From NCBI GenBank assembly GCA_964293305.1, contig CAXYYO010000062.1, positions 1 to 11,594 on the forward strand: a stretch of 11,594 bases of DNA. Direction: 5' to 3'. Position 1 is the first letter of the stretch, and the number at the start of each line of letters is the position of its first letter. Source of the DNA: CALAGJ01 sp964293305. Lineage in GTDB: Bacteria > Bacteroidota > Bacteroidia > Chitinophagales > Chitinophagaceae. Shown here piece by piece: positions 1-6,846 of this stretch. Under the pieces are notes generated by a model. The model worked only from the letters and a program-made list of their open reading frames with translations. It did no database searches and was not told the DNA's origin. The translations under genes and the position numbers were made by a program.

Positions 1-375
1 AGGTATGGATATGGTCTTCCAAATATGAAAAGAGCCTATATCATTTTGCGAAACAAAAGTAATCAGGAAAAATATGAGAAGGACAAATGGATGCACATAA
101 TACAACAAAATACAAATGAAATAGAGATTGAATTTGCAGCACAAATAGAGGGTACTGTTACTATCAAATTGCTTGACAAAGCAGAAAATGTTTTAGAAAC
201 AAAAACAATTACCACAGAAGAGCAAGAAGAATATAAAGTACAGTTTAAAAACAATACTCAAATAGCTACCATCATGTATTCAGATGGTTTAAAAATACAA
301 TTTTTACCGATATCGCATAGTAAAATACTACAACATTATCCAGTTCAACATAGTGTAAAAGAAGAACTGCAATAA
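1..375 (+). CDS. C-terminal end of an S8 (subtilisin-like) serine peptidase, 5'-truncated by window edge
   Basis: The frame is open from base 1 and reads RYGYGLPNMKRAY before continuing to the stop at 373-375. An internal ATG at 25 is the first possible start, but the residues before it are in the same frame and match the YGYG(I/L)PN-xx-AY segment that closes the subtilase catalytic domain in Bacteroidota S8 peptidases, just after the catalytic Ser helix. I therefore read this as the last ~124 codons of a longer gene, not a 116-residue protein. The Asp/His/Ser triad would lie upstream, outside the window. After the catalytic core comes a ~90-residue region rich in alternating Thr/Ile/Val and charged residues, likely a small beta-sandwich. 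The tail ends in a polar HSVKEELQ stretch with no clear NxxPNP T9SS sorting motif. A strong terminator follows 18 bases after the stop. Family call rests on one short motif, so it is probable, not certain. Confidence 0.68.
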   Translation, partial: RYGYGLPNMKRAYIILRNKSNQEKYEKDKWMHIIQQNTNEIEIEFAAQIEGTVTIKLLDKAENVLETKTITTEEQEEYKVQFKNNTQIATIMYSDGLKIQFLPISHSKILQHYPVQHSVKEELQ

Positions 376-392
376 TTCTATATGAATGCATC

Positions 393-424
393 AAAAAAGC
401 CATCTTATAAAGGATGGCTTTTTT
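393..424 (+). terminator. Rho-independent terminator after the S8 peptidase gene
   Basis: GCCATC (399-404) pairs with GATGGC (413-418), extended inward by a T-G and a T-A pair around a 4-base loop and outward by six A-T pairs (393-398 with 419-424). A run of six T follows the GC-rich stem on the + strand, and the A run on the other side would allow it to work in both directions. Confidence 0.85.
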
Positions 425-483
425 GATAAGTAGATATAAATATGATGCTAAAAATCAATAAGACCAACTAAGTCAACTATTAG

Positions 484-491
484 TAAGTTTG
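484..491 (+). promoter_or_regulatory. Possible -7 promoter element (TAAGTTTG)
   Basis: This is an exact match to the Bacteroidota -7 consensus TAnnTTTG. No TTG-type -33 element is seen at the usual spacing. It lies 26 bases before a 26-codon ORF and about 315 bases before the ABC exporter start. It may be a chance match in AT-rich spacer. Confidence 0.22.
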
Positions 492-516
492 TTTTCAGTT
501 TCTGAAATAAAACGCT

Positions 517-597
517 ATGAGTAGGTTGATACTAAATATTAACCATTGTGAAGTTTTTTACCCGGATGAAGCACTTGACTTTGTTAAGAAAAGTTGA
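517..597 (+). CDS. Possible small ORF, 26 codons, unknown function
   Basis: An ATG at 517 opens 26 codons ending at TGA 595-597. The peptide begins MSRLILNINHC and contains FYPDEALDFVKK, which has a globular-protein look (acidic amphipathic end) and not low-complexity sequence. An exact TAnnTTTG element lies 26 bases upstream, but there is no Shine-Dalgarno sequence. I do not recognise the peptide. It could be a real small protein, the remnant of a decayed gene between the peptidase and exporter genes, or chance; an ORF of this length is expected by chance in a 430-base spacer. Confidence 0.15.
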   Translation: MSRLILNINHCEVFYPDEALDFVKKS

Positions 598-763
598 AAG
601 AAAATATGATATCTGTTTATGGTTAATTTTTGACTGGAGAAATTATAAACTATTTAAAAGTCAACATTTGTTCTCAAATCAATATTCATGAAGCATTTCT
701 GCTTTGTAATAAATTCAACTGAATCATTTCGATTAAAAATGCACCCTATATTTTATTCTACAA

Positions 764-790
764 TTGGTGCTAACTCATACCTTAACTTCG
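764..790 (+). promoter_or_regulatory. Candidate promoter of the ABC exporter gene
   Basis: TAACTTCG at 783-790 differs from the Bacteroidota -7 consensus TAnnTTTG at one position, and a TTG at 764-766 sits 16 bases upstream, close to the expected -33 spacing. Transcription would begin around 795-798, giving a leader of only about 10 bases before the TTG start codon at 807. Confidence 0.42.
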
Positions 791-806
791 CCCATAAAAA
801 ATTAGA

Positions 807-2636
807 TTGAAGCATTTAGCCTCCTTAAATAAATATTTCTGGAAATATCGAAATCGGTTCTTCATCGGAATTTTTTTTGTATTGGCTAATAATTACTTTG
901 CAGTGTTGGCACCTGAAATCACAGGCTTTATTGTAGGCAGAGTACAGCAACAATTACCTGGTGCACAACCGCTAAAAAGGGCCGAAACCTATCAAGCACC
1001 TGTACAATGGTTAATCGATTTATTAAAGGAAACGAGTTTTGAAAATTTAGTAATTATTTGTAGCCTTACGATATTGGCATTAGCGATTGTAAGGGGTGTA
1101 CTTATGTTTTTTATGCGGCAAACAATTATAGTAATGAGCCGATATATTGAGTTCGATTTAAAAAATGAAATCTATAACCATTACCAAAAATTAGATATTA
1201 CCTTTTTTAAAACGAATACTACAGGGGATTTAATGAATAGGATAGCTGAAGATGTAAGTCGTGTGCGTATGTATGTAGGTCCAGCTATTATGTACCTCAC
1301 AAATTTAACGGCTCTCATTGCTTTTTGTGTGTTGAATATGTACAGTAAGAATAAGCATCTTACCATGATTGTTATTGCTCCTTTGCCAATACTTGCTATA
1401 ACCATTTATTTAGTTAATACCACCATTCACAAAAAGAGCGAAAAGGTACAGGCATTACTTTCAAAACTAACTTCATCTGCACAAGAGGCATTTTCAGGTA
1501 TTAGAGTAATAAAATCCTTCGTGCAAGAAAAATCTGGCATATCATTTTTTAGAAAAACTAGTGAGGAATATCGTCGAAATGCTTTAGGACTAGCAAAAGT
1601 AGAAGCTATCTATTTTCCTAGTATGACGCTTATGATTGGTCTTAGTATTTTACTCACCGTTTACCTAGGAGGCAAAATGGCTATTGAGCATCCAAACCGA
1701 ACAGGACTAATAGTGGAGTTTGTTATATATATTAACATGCTCACTTTTCCTGTAAGTGCCATAGGGTGGGTGGCAAGTATGATACAAAGATCTGCAGCTT
1801 CTCAGAAAAGAATAAATGAATTTCTACATCGGGTACCTTCTATAAAAGATATTACTGAACCAATAAATATTTCAACACTGCCAAACAAGGATATTAAATT
1901 TGAGCAGGTATATTTTGAGTATCCTCACACTGGCATTCAGGCATTACATAAATTTTCATTATCTATAAAATCAGGTGAGAAAATTATGATACTTGGAGCC
2001 ACCGGAAGTGGTAAATCAACTATTGCACAACTGCTACTTCGTTACTATGATATAAGTAATGGAAACCTTTTGATTGGTGGCATTCCCATACAAAATATTT
2101 CATTAGAAAGTCTTCGAAATGCTATAAGCTATATGCCACAAGATGTATTTCTATTTAGTGATACAATACATAACAATATTTGTTTTGGTGCGTCAATAGA
2201 TTCGGATAGGAAGCAGGTAGAAAACACTGCAACCCTTGCGGCTATTCATAATGAAATATTAAATTTGGAACAAGGTTATGATACTACTATTGGTGAAAGA
2301 GGCATTACATTAAGTGGAGGTCAAAAACAACGAATATCTATTGCCCGTGCACTTATGAAAAAAGCGGATATCATCATTTTGGACGATTGCTTGAGTGCAG
2401 TAGATACAAAAACTGAGTATCAAATTGCAAAAAATTTTAATACAGTTTTATCTGAGCAAACTGTGTTTCTGATAACACATCGCATAATTACAAGTATGTA
2501 TTTTGATCAAATAGTTGTTTTAGATGATGGGCATATTGTAGAAGTTGGGAATCATCAAAGTCTCATGGAAAAACAAGGATCTTACTTTACTTTGTACAAC
2601 TATCAGACATCTCAGGATACCAAGGAGGGAATATGA
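807..2636 (+). CDS. ABC exporter subunit, fused permease and ATPase (MdlA/YheI-like half-transporter)
   Basis: A 609-residue type IV ABC exporter half-transporter of the inner membrane. Residues ~17-330 form the transmembrane domain with about six hydrophobic helices (near 17-38, 82-104, 155-178, 184-206, 268-290, 302-326). Residues ~365-600 form the nucleotide-binding domain: Walker A GATGSGKST (397-405), Q-loop Gln445, signature LSGGQ (502-506), Walker B IIILDD (522-527) and H-loop His558. The residue after Walker B is Asp527 where a hydrolysing site has Glu; the LDDCLSAVD form is known from the degenerate-site subunits of heterodimeric exporters (MdlA, YheI/BmrC, TM287), so a second, Glu-containing subunit is predicted, but none is in this window. 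Start: TTG at 807 is chosen because an in-frame TAA lies at 795-797 and the first residues, MKHLASLNKYFWKY, look like the conserved N-terminus of this family; ATT 801 is the only other option. Substrate is unknown. Confidence 0.93.
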   Translation: MKHLASLNKYFWKYRNRFFIGIFFVLANNYFAVLAPEITGFIVGRVQQQLPGAQPLKRAETYQAPVQWLIDLLKETSFENLVIICSLTILALAIVRGVLMFFMRQTIIVMSRYIEFDLKNEIYNHYQKLDITFFKTNTTGDLMNRIAEDVSRVRMYVGPAIMYLTNLTALIAFCVLNMYSKNKHLTMIVIAPLPILAITIYLVNTTIHKKSEKVQALLSKLTSSAQEAFSGIRVIKSFVQEKSGISFFRKTSEEYRRNALGLAKVEAIYFPSMTLMIGLSILLTVYLGGKMAIEHPNRTGLIVEFVIYINMLTFPVSAIGWVASMIQRSAASQKRINEFLHRVPSIKDITEPINISTLPNKDIKFEQVYFEYPHTGIQALHKFSLSIKSGEKIMILGATGSGKSTIAQLLLRYYDISNGNLLIGGIPIQNISLESLRNAISYMPQDVFLFSDTIHNNICFGASIDSDRKQVENTATLAAIHNEILNLEQGYDTTIGERGITLSGGQKQRISIARALMKKADIIILDDCLSAVDTKTEYQIAKNFNTVLSEQTVFLITHRIITSMYFDQIVVLDDGHIVEVGNHQSLMEKQGSYFTLYNYQTSQDTKEGI

Positions 2637-2729
2637 TACAACTCCTTCAACCCAGATATTACAGTTGACTTTGTATTATATTTTAACTGAAATATCTAGT
2701 TTAAAACATATGTATGATACTTTCCTGAA

Positions 2730-2764
2730 ATTATCCATTGTAATACTTATTTGAAATGGATAAT
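2730..2764. repeat. Perfect 10-bp inverted repeat between convergent genes
   Basis: ATTATCCATT (2730-2739) and AATGGATAAT (2755-2764) are exact reverse complements separated by 15 bases. They sit between the convergent exporter and PLP-enzyme genes, 10 bases beyond the end of the latter. The position suggests a shared transcription end, but there is no T run on either side and the loop is long, so terminator function is only a guess. Confidence 0.4.
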
Positions 2765-2773
2765 ACAATATGG

Positions 2774-3898
2774 TTAGGCCATTGCCTGAGATAAGTCAGC
2801 TATAAGATCTTCTGTGTTTTCTAATCCAATACTTAATCTAATCAAATTACTTGGAGTTGTAGAAAATGGACCTTCTGCTGATTGGCGATGCTCTGCTAAG
2901 CTCTCTGTGCCGCCCAGACTAGTTGCATTTGTAAATACTTTTAATTTTTGGAGAATTTCTATTGCATTTTTTTTCCCACCTTTTATAAGAATAGAAATCA
3001 TTGCCCCAAAATCATCCATTTGCTTTGCAGCAATCTCATGACCTTGATGGGAAAGGAGTCCGGGGTATAATACTTGCTCTACTTTGGGATGTTTTTCAAG
3101 AAATAATGCAATCTGCTTTGCATTTGCAACTTGCATTTTCATTCTCGGTACAAAACTGCGTATGCCCCTCATCAAAAGCCAACAATCAAATGGTGCGGCT
3201 ATGGCCCCAAGCACTTTTTGGATATGTACAATCTTTTGCCACCATTCATTATTCTCAGCAGTGATCAGTGCACCGCTTGTAAGGTCACTATGTCCTCCTA
3301 AATATTTTGTTGTACTATGCATTACTAAATCTGCACCCAGTAGGAGGGGCTGTTGAAGCATGGGTGATGCAAAAGTGTTATCAATGGCTAATTTAATGTG
3401 CAATGGTTTACAAATATTGGACAAGGCCTTAATATCTATAATTTTCAAATCCGGATTTGTGGGTGTTTCTGTCCAAACAAGTGCCGTATTTGGTTGAATG
3501 GCTTTTTCAAGATTTTCTACATTTGTAAGATCCACAAAGCTTACCTGTAAACCCCAGGGTATGAAGATATCAACAAGCATTTTACGAACCCCGGAATATA
3601 TTCTATCATTTACAATAATATGATCTCCAGGGTTCATACTTTGGAATGTGGCCTGAGCCGCAGCACTACCACTGCTAAATGCAGCAGCAGCAACACCTCC
3701 TTCCATTTCTGCCAATATTGATTCCAGCATAGTACGAGTTGGATTACTTTCTCTACTATATGTATATCCTGATGGGGCTTCCCCCGTTGGGGGATATCGA
3801 AATGTTGTTGATAAATATAATGGGGCTGCAACCGCACCTGAGTTTTCAACCGCTTGAGTACCTGCATGAGCACATAGTGTACTTATACTTTTTTTCAT
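2774..3898 (-). CDS. Trans-sulfuration PLP enzyme (cystathionine gamma-synthase / gamma-lyase family)
   Basis: A 374-residue cytosolic fold-I PLP enzyme of the Cys/Met metabolism family, slightly short of the usual 380-400 but complete. Visible motifs: Tyr47 and Arg49 in YSRESNPTR (phosphate contacts from the partner subunit), SSGSAA at 75-80, Tyr101 that stacks on PLP, Asp173 in AIDNTFASP (pyridine nitrogen), Lys198 in HSTTKYLGGHSD (Schiff base), and SLGGTESL at 327-334 followed by the carboxylate-binding end RLSIGLE (354-360). Family members add or remove sulfur amino acids at the gamma carbon (cystathionine synthesis from an activated homoserine, cystathionine or methionine gamma-elimination). 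Sequence alone does not settle which. No other sulfur-metabolism gene is adjacent, so context does not help. It starts at ATG 3898 and is transcribed toward the exporter gene. No good promoter match was seen upstream. Confidence 0.9.
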   Translation of the reverse strand: MKKSISTLCAHAGTQAVENSGAVAAPLYLSTTFRYPPTGEAPSGYTYSRESNPTRTMLESILAEMEGGVAAAAFSSGSAAAQATFQSMNPGDHIIVNDRIYSGVRKMLVDIFIPWGLQVSFVDLTNVENLEKAIQPNTALVWTETPTNPDLKIIDIKALSNICKPLHIKLAIDNTFASPMLQQPLLLGADLVMHSTTKYLGGHSDLTSGALITAENNEWWQKIVHIQKVLGAIAAPFDCWLLMRGIRSFVPRMKMQVANAKQIALFLEKHPKVEQVLYPGLLSHQGHEIAAKQMDDFGAMISILIKGGKKNAIEILQKLKVFTNATSLGGTESLAEHRQSAEGPFSTTPSNLIRLSIGLENTEDLIADLSQAMA

Positions 3899-3951
3899 AA
3901 TATTTTATTTTCTAGTTAATATTATACAGAATTGATAAACTATACTGGAAG

Positions 3952-3983
3952 TTTCTTGGCAAAATTAGTATGCATTTCTTGGC
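3952..3983. repeat. Direct repeat of TTTCTTGGC upstream of the PLP enzyme gene
   Basis: TTTCTTGGC occurs at 3952-3960 and again at 3975-3983, 23 bases apart start to start, which is about two helical turns. Read toward the PLP enzyme gene these are GCCAAGAAA sites 54 and 77 bases before its ATG. A regulator-binding role is possible but unproven. Confidence 0.25.
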
Positions 3984-4164
3984 TAAAGTAGGATTCGGGA
4001 ATCAATACGAGAAATGGAGTCAAATATTATAAAATTTTAACTTCATATTAGTTAATAAATACATGAGCCAAGTTGATATATGTTGAGCTACAATTTTTAA
4101 ATTCCAGCATCGAGATTATTCAATATCAAAAAATACTTGAATTATTTACGGATAAACAATTAGC

Positions 4165-4641
4165 TCAAAATTTGTAGCCAACAGATATACCGGCGTAATA
4201 TGGAATGAACGTTCCTGAGCCAAACACCGGGCTAATGCCTGCTCTAAAACTTATGCCGTCATCTATTGGTTGCAATCTATAACCTAACCACAAATGCCCA
4301 AAACTGTTACCAAAAAAACTTTCTTCGGTAGAACCTTCTTCTAAATCTGAAGATATGCTTACGTAGGTGATACCCACGCCAAGTTCAATGCAATTCTTCT
4401 GATCTTTTGATAAAAGGTAATTAACACCTGCAGGCACAAGTAATATACCAGAGCTACTAATTGTAAAACCTCCCACTCCTACATGAGCACCCAAACCTGT
4501 ATTTGTTCCATTAAATCTTGTATCAAAATTTAGTGATGCTAAGCCTGGTCCGCCAAGTTCTCCATAGATCACTTTAGCTGATTGAGCATTTGAACTATAA
4601 GCTGCAATGATGAAACTAAAAAAAATACAAATATTTTTCAT
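4165..4641 (-). CDS. Small outer-membrane beta-barrel-like protein with signal peptide
   Basis: A 158-residue protein with an N-terminal Sec signal (MKNICIFFSFIIAAYSSNAQ, cleavage near residue 19-20). The mature part starts with VIYGELGGPGLASLNFDTRF, a segment recurring in Bacteroidota outer-membrane barrel proteins. It alternates polar and hydrophobic residues with many Gly and aromatics, and ends in GISVGYKF with the C-terminal Phe typical of barrel proteins for BAM recognition. I infer a small barrel of about eight strands in the outer membrane; function unknown. It is a single gene on the minus strand, divergent from the T9SS protein gene and separated from the PLP enzyme gene by about 265 bases with nothing recognisable except the direct repeat. 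The start at ATG 4641 fits the signal peptide. Confidence 0.75.
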   Translation of the reverse strand: MKNICIFFSFIIAAYSSNAQSAKVIYGELGGPGLASLNFDTRFNGTNTGLGAHVGVGGFTISSSGILLVPAGVNYLLSKDQKNCIELGVGITYVSISSDLEEGSTEESFFGNSFGHLWLGYRLQPIDDGISFRAGISPVFGSGTFIPYYAGISVGYKF

Positions 4642-4757
4642 GCTTAATTATTTCGAAGCAAAATAAAGGAACGAGAACCAAAAAGTATGATATTTTGGGA
4701 AATTGAAATATTCATAATTTGTTAATAAGTCAAAAATCATATAGCAATATGTTTTTA

Positions 4758-4765
4758 TAAATTTG
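4758..4765 (+). promoter_or_regulatory. -7 promoter element of the T9SS protein gene (TAAATTTG)
   Basis: An exact TAnnTTTG match 12-18 bases before the likely start codons (4778 or 4784). Transcription would begin near 4771, so the TTG at 4763 cannot be the start and the leader is very short. No clear -33 TTG was found at normal spacing. Confidence 0.5.
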
Positions 4766-4783
4766 CTAGAAATTATAATGTTT

Positions 4784-6748
4784 ATGAAATTAAAAAATCT
4801 ACTATTACTTTTCTCTTTTTTACTCTTTAAAACATCCTTTTGTCAGATTGGTATTTCCGCTGGGAATACTATTTCCGAATCTTTTAACTTAGGTGTTTTA
4901 GCCACTGCCCCATTACCCGCTAGTTGGAAAATTGATAAACTATCCACGGTTAGAACTGTTGGTACATATAGCGCAGCTGGAACAAGTACAGAACAAAGGG
5001 CCGGAAATAACATGTCATCATCAGCATCAAATGGGCGATATAATTTTGGTGCGGGCATTTCTGATATGGCTACGGATAGAGCTATCGGTGGGGTTTCCTC
5101 TGGAAGTGGTTCTGCTTCTGTAAATGCATATACTTTTTTGAATAATACAGGTTCTAATACAATCGGCTCATTTGCGATTTCTTATAATGTAGAAAAATAT
5201 AGACAAGGAACAAATATTGCAGGATTTAGAATGCAATTGTTTTATTCCACAGACGGAAACACTTGGACAGATGCTGGTGGAGATTTTCTTACAACTTTTG
5301 CTGCGGACCCTGCTACTGCTGGCTATACTCCCGCTCCGGGTGTAACAGTTGCCGTTTCTAATACACTAAATGTAAGCCTACCAATATCCGGTAATTTATA
5401 TCTAGCATGGAACTATTCAGTGAGTTCTGGAACTACTGCCAGCAATGCACAAGCATTGGGTATTGACGATGTCTCCATTACAGCTAATGCCGATTGTGAA
5501 GGGCAAACGCTTAGTGCATCAACTACTGATTTAACTTGTAATGGCATATCAAATGGAGCAATTGATTTAACAGCAAGTGGAGGTTCTCTACCGGTAGTGA
5601 GCTACTCATGGACAGGACCCAATGGTTTTACAGCATCAACTGAGGACCTCAGTTCACTTGCAGCAGGTATGTACACTGTAGTTGTAACAGCTACTGGTGG
5701 GTGTACTGCTACAGACACATACACAATCAATGAACCAGCAGTTTTAACGGCAACCGCAACATTGGATGCTCCAATTGAATGCATAGGTGGTTCATCAAGC
5801 ATTTCAGTTGTTGGAAATGGGGGAGTGGCACCATATAATGGCATTGGAACTTTTGCTATTTCTCAAGGAAGTTATTCTTATACAGTTACAGACCAAAATG
5901 GTTGCTCAGCTTCAACAGGTAATGTGGTAGTAGCTGATGGTACTGGCGTTGCACCTTTGCAACCATCAAGCCCTTCATTCAGCCCATCACAACGCAACCT
6001 TTGCGCAGAAACCTCTATAACACTTACCGTACCAAATGATCCTACTGCAACATCTTATAATTGGGTTTTGCCAGTTGGTTTTACCGGTTCAAGTACAACT
6101 AACAGTATTGTTGTAACTCCTGATGGTAACAGTTTTGGAAAAGTTACTTTTCCTGTTACTGCCTCAAATGGTTGTGGTACAAGTACTTCAAGAAATGTAA
6201 ATATATATGGTCAACCTTCTAAGCCGATCATTTCAGGGCCAACCTGTGTTTCTATAGTGCCTAGTATCGGCCTTTCCTATAGTATTTCAAATCCAGAAGT
6301 TGGTGTAAATTACACTTGGTCAGCTTCAAACAATGTGATTATTCAATCGGGACAGGGTACTTCATCAGTTTTGGTTGATTGGAACAGGACTACAGAAGGG
6401 TTTATTCATGTTAATGCGGATAATGCTTGCGATAGCTCACCAAATTCAAGATTAAAAATAACAATATGCCCTATAGTAAATAGTATAATTGCATCAGATA
6501 AAAGAGCAAATATCTATCCTAATCCATCTTATGGTGATACATACCTCATTTTAAATTCATTTATTCAATCAAAGTGTACTATTGTTATTTCTGATTTAGG
6601 AGGTCGTTCTTTGCTTCGCAATGAAATATCAACATCTATTGGAAAGAATAAAATTGTTTTAAATACAGCTAATTTGAGCAGGGGAATGTACATAGTGTCT
6701 ATAACTAATGGCACAACAACTGAACAACTTAAATTGATTAAAGAATAA
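4784..6748 (+). CDS. Secreted multidomain protein with SprB-like and Ig/PKD-like repeats and T9SS sorting domain
   Basis: About 654 residues from ATG 4784 (MKLKNLLLLFSFLLFKTSFC, a Sec signal peptide). ATG 4778 is an equally possible start two codons upstream; TTG 4763 lies inside the promoter element. Residues ~30-235 form a jelly-roll-like module (RYNFG, DRAIGG, FLNNTGS, YSTDGNTW, LGIDDVSI), a domain common in Chitinophagaceae surface proteins. Residues ~243-322 are a SprB-type repeat (LTCNGISNGAIDLTASGG ... GMYTVVVTATGGC) and ~323-386 a second, shorter, divergent one. Residues ~400-563 hold two Cys-containing PKD/Ig-like modules. Residues ~575-654 are a type A T9SS C-terminal domain: NIYPNPS, then ISDLGGRSLL, then LSRGMYIVSITNG and KLIKE. 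The protein is expected to cross the outer membrane by T9SS and be anchored to the surface or released. No catalytic domain is visible, so an adhesin or matrix role is inferred. A strong terminator follows. Confidence 0.88.
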   Translation: MKLKNLLLLFSFLLFKTSFCQIGISAGNTISESFNLGVLATAPLPASWKIDKLSTVRTVGTYSAAGTSTEQRAGNNMSSSASNGRYNFGAGISDMATDRAIGGVSSGSGSASVNAYTFLNNTGSNTIGSFAISYNVEKYRQGTNIAGFRMQLFYSTDGNTWTDAGGDFLTTFAADPATAGYTPAPGVTVAVSNTLNVSLPISGNLYLAWNYSVSSGTTASNAQALGIDDVSITANADCEGQTLSASTTDLTCNGISNGAIDLTASGGSLPVVSYSWTGPNGFTASTEDLSSLAAGMYTVVVTATGGCTATDTYTINEPAVLTATATLDAPIECIGGSSSISVVGNGGVAPYNGIGTFAISQGSYSYTVTDQNGCSASTGNVVVADGTGVAPLQPSSPSFSPSQRNLCAETSITLTVPNDPTATSYNWVLPVGFTGSSTTNSIVVTPDGNSFGKVTFPVTASNGCGTSTSRNVNIYGQPSKPIISGPTCVSIVPSIGLSYSISNPEVGVNYTWSASNNVIIQSGQGTSSVLVDWNRTTEGFIHVNADNACDSSPNSRLKITICPIVNSIIASDKRANIYPNPSYGDTYLILNSFIQSKCTIVISDLGGRSLLRNEISTSIGKNKIVLNTANLSRGMYIVSITNGTTTEQLKLIKE

Positions 6749-6763
6749 AACTTTAAGAAAGAT

Positions 6764-6793
6764 AAAAAAACCACCAATTATGGTGGTTTTTTT
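6764..6793 (+). terminator. Rho-independent terminator after the T9SS protein gene, probably bidirectional
   Basis: CCACCA (6771-6776) pairs with TGGTGG (6781-6786) around an ATTA loop, flanked by seven A and seven T that extend the stem. It lies 15 bases after the T9SS gene stop. The symmetric A/T flanks mean it can also stop transcription coming from the sirtuin pseudogene on the other strand, whose end is 54 bases away. Confidence 0.88.
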
Positions 6794-6846
6794 ATGCCTT
6801 ATTGCAGACAAAAGATTTTTGAAATTTCAATATGAATATGGTCATT

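Larger units (their letters stand above)
376..806. other. Gene-poor AT-rich spacer between S8 peptidase and ABC exporter genes
   Basis: Apart from the terminator near its left end, a doubtful 26-codon ORF and the candidate exporter promoter near its right end, I see no gene, RNA or repeat here. It is AT-rich and has stops in all forward frames. Confidence 0.6.

Noticed and set aside
2545..2754. 69-codon ORF overlapping the end of the exporter gene
   Set aside because: It overlaps the exporter in another frame, has no recognisable motif, and its tail is spacer sequence.
3001..3356. Two ORFs of 87 and 90 codons on the + strand
   Set aside because: Both lie antisense to the well-supported PLP enzyme gene and show no family motif.
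4642..4720. TATTTTG on the minus strand as the barrel gene promoter
   Set aside because: It has only one base between TA and TTTG and no -33 element, so it is too weak to list.
4763..4783. TTG at 4763 as start of the T9SS protein
   Set aside because: It lies inside an exact -7 promoter element, and the signal peptide begins naturally at ATG 4784 (or 4778).
5500..5950. DNA-level tandem repeats in the SprB-like region
   Set aside because: The repeat units are similar only at protein-pattern level; no long nucleotide repeats are visible.
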